Shown here piece after piece: positions 63,257-64,000 of a DNA stretch of 64,000 nucleotides. The position numbers were made by a program, and so were the translations under genes. This DNA comes from an uncultured Pelagibacteraceae bacterium (GTDB lineage Bacteria; Pseudomonadota; Alphaproteobacteria; Pelagibacterales; Pelagibacteraceae): contig CACHUY010000001.1 of the NCBI GenBank assembly GCA_902583295.1, forward strand, positions 1 to 64,000, in the 5' to 3' direction. The number at the start of each line of letters is the position of its first letter. Positions within the stretch are counted from its first letter, which is position 1. A model generated the notes under the pieces. That model did not search any database. It was not told the DNA's origin and saw nothing but the letters and a program-made list of their open reading frames with translations.

Positions 63257-63769
63257 TTAAAATATAGATTTTGAATATTTCTTCCAGTTATTCTGGTAAT
63301 GCTTTGTATTTTCAACTATAGCTTTTTTTTCATCCTCAGTTACTTCTCTTATAACTTTACCAGGTGAGCCAACTACTAATGAGTTGTCAGGTATTTCCTT
63401 ATTTTCTGTTATTAAAGCTTTAGCTCCAATGATGCAGTTTTTTCCAATTTTAGCTTTGTTAAGAATAACAGCGCCAATACCAATCAAACTATTATCACCA
63501 ATAGTACATCCATGAAGCATAACCATATGACCTATAGTTACATCTTTACCAACTTTTAATGGACAACCTGGGTCGGTATGTAAAACACTTCCATCTTGAA
63601 TGTTTGATCCTTCGCCTATAAATATATTTTCAACATCCCCTCTTAAGACTGCATTAAACCAAATACTTGTATTTTTCTCTAAAGTAACATCACCTATTAT
63701 TATTGCATTAGGTGCAACCCAATTTTCGCCAGAATTTTTTGGTTTTTTATCTTTTAAATCGTAAAACAT
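63257..63769 (-). CDS. Gamma-carbonic-anhydrase-like hexapeptide-repeat protein
   Basis: The 170-aa left-handed beta-helix protein has VAPNAIIIGDVTLEKNTSIWFNAVLRGDVENI, NIQDGSVLHTDPGCPL, VTIGHMVMLHGCTIGDNSLIGIGA. The three zinc-type histidines are in LHTD, IGHMV and LHGC. Bacterial YrdA/PaaY relatives include carbonic anhydrases and thioesterases, so the activity is not fixed. It diverges from the partial gene at the right edge. Confidence 0.87.
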   Translation of the reverse strand: MFYDLKDKKPKNSGENWVAPNAIIIGDVTLEKNTSIWFNAVLRGDVENIFIGEGSNIQDGSVLHTDPGCPLKVGKDVTIGHMVMLHGCTIGDNSLIGIGAVILNKAKIGKNCIIGAKALITENKEIPDNSLVVGSPGKVIREVTEDEKKAIVENTKHYQNNWKKYSKSIF

Positions 63770-63789
63770 AATTTATATATTACTACATT

Positions 63790-64000
63790 ATGCCTATACA
63801 AACTCCAATATGTGATTTTGGTAAAAAAGCTGTCCCATTTGAACTTAAATCAACTGATGAAAAAATTTTAAAACTTGATGACATAAAAGGTGAAAATGGA
63901 ACTTTAATAATGTTTATCTGTAACCATTGTCCATATGTAAAGGCAGTTACAAAAGATATCGTTGAAGATTGTAATAATTTAAAAAAAATTGGAATAAACT
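63790..64000 (+). CDS. Thioredoxin-fold redoxin family protein (N-terminal part)
   Basis: The gene runs off the right edge; 70 codons are visible from the ATG at 63790. The translation reads MPIQTPICDFGKKAVPFELKS and then LIMFICNHCPYVKAVTKDI, the NHCPYVK motif of AhpC/TSA-like redoxins with a CxxxxK active region. It diverges from the beta-helix gene with a 20-nt gap. Confidence 0.82.
   Translation, partial: MPIQTPICDFGKKAVPFELKSTDEKILKLDDIKGENGTLIMFICNHCPYVKAVTKDIVEDCNNLKKIGIN

Overview
This window looks like a piece of a SAR11-type (Pelagibacterales) marine alphaproteobacterial chromosome. The evidence is the strong A+T bias, genes packed with 1-11 nt overlaps or abutting stops, and a familiar SAR11 gene complement: single-copy tuf with the secE/nusG cluster, purBCSQL, a prpDBC methylcitrate operon, citramalate synthase, TRAP and sugar ABC transporters, and glucosylglycerate-type osmolyte genes. 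No genome was compared; the assignment rests on protein recognition and architecture.

Layout. 1-2.0 kb: tRNA-Tyr, tRNA-Gly, tuf, tRNA-Trp, secE and nusG read leftward. 2.06-2.9 kb: rlmB and tRNA-Thr. 2.9-6.1 kb: a leftward unit starting at tRNA-Leu(TAA) and nadK, followed by a PhyH dioxygenase, a GST, a 45-aa membrane peptide missed by the ORF track, and a secreted protein. 6.1-10.1 kb: an accessory region (below). 10.2-19.2 kb: an ArsI-like VOC protein, a UMF1-type transporter, then a compatible-solute cluster (phosphatase, GpgS-type synthase, ABC solute-binding protein, two permeases, GH63 hydrolase). 19.2-31 kb: oxidoreductase, sulfotransferase, cinA-like, sfsA, map, the purine operon with bolA and grxD, rpsD and a SpoU methyltransferase. 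31-47.6 kb: DUF1989, cimA, cysS, nadE, class II DAHP synthase, glmS, a GlmU acetyltransferase half, gph, prpDBC and nrdAB. 47.8-64 kb: phosphohexomutase, malonyl-CoA decarboxylase, TauE, dusA, a TRAP transporter, a class III CoA-transferase, an extended rpoZ, MFS, and a redox cluster with an aldehyde dehydrogenase carrying a lysine-rich head.

The most unusual structure is at 6.0-10.1 kb. The 5' half of tRNA-Leu(TAA) occurs three times in direct orientation: once in the intact gene and twice as ~40-bp orphan copies. These delimit two tandem mini-elements of about 1.5 and 2.3 kb. Each carries a pair of tandem repeats with 11-bp period, the same sequence at both ends of one element but different between elements, at similar distances from the tRNA-derived ends. 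This resembles arm-type sites of a tyrosine integrase, yet no integrase is present. Cargo is an outer-membrane beta-barrel protein in one element and an EcoRI-family adenine methyltransferase plus DUF262-HNH nuclease in the other. A third set of arm-like repeats to the right suggests an older, decayed element. The intact tRNA-Leu and the rightmost orphan copy share promoter geometry, so each insertion appears to bring a new promoter for tRNA-Leu and the downstream nadK unit.

Other regulatory architecture includes terminator-like hairpins whose T tract runs straight into the start codon of the membrane subunit in both the ABC and TRAP operons, two NrdR-like boxes 31 bp apart upstream of nrdA, a GAAC-N7-GAAC motif between nrdA and the mutase gene, and two long perfect hairpins at the ends of the DUF779 gene.
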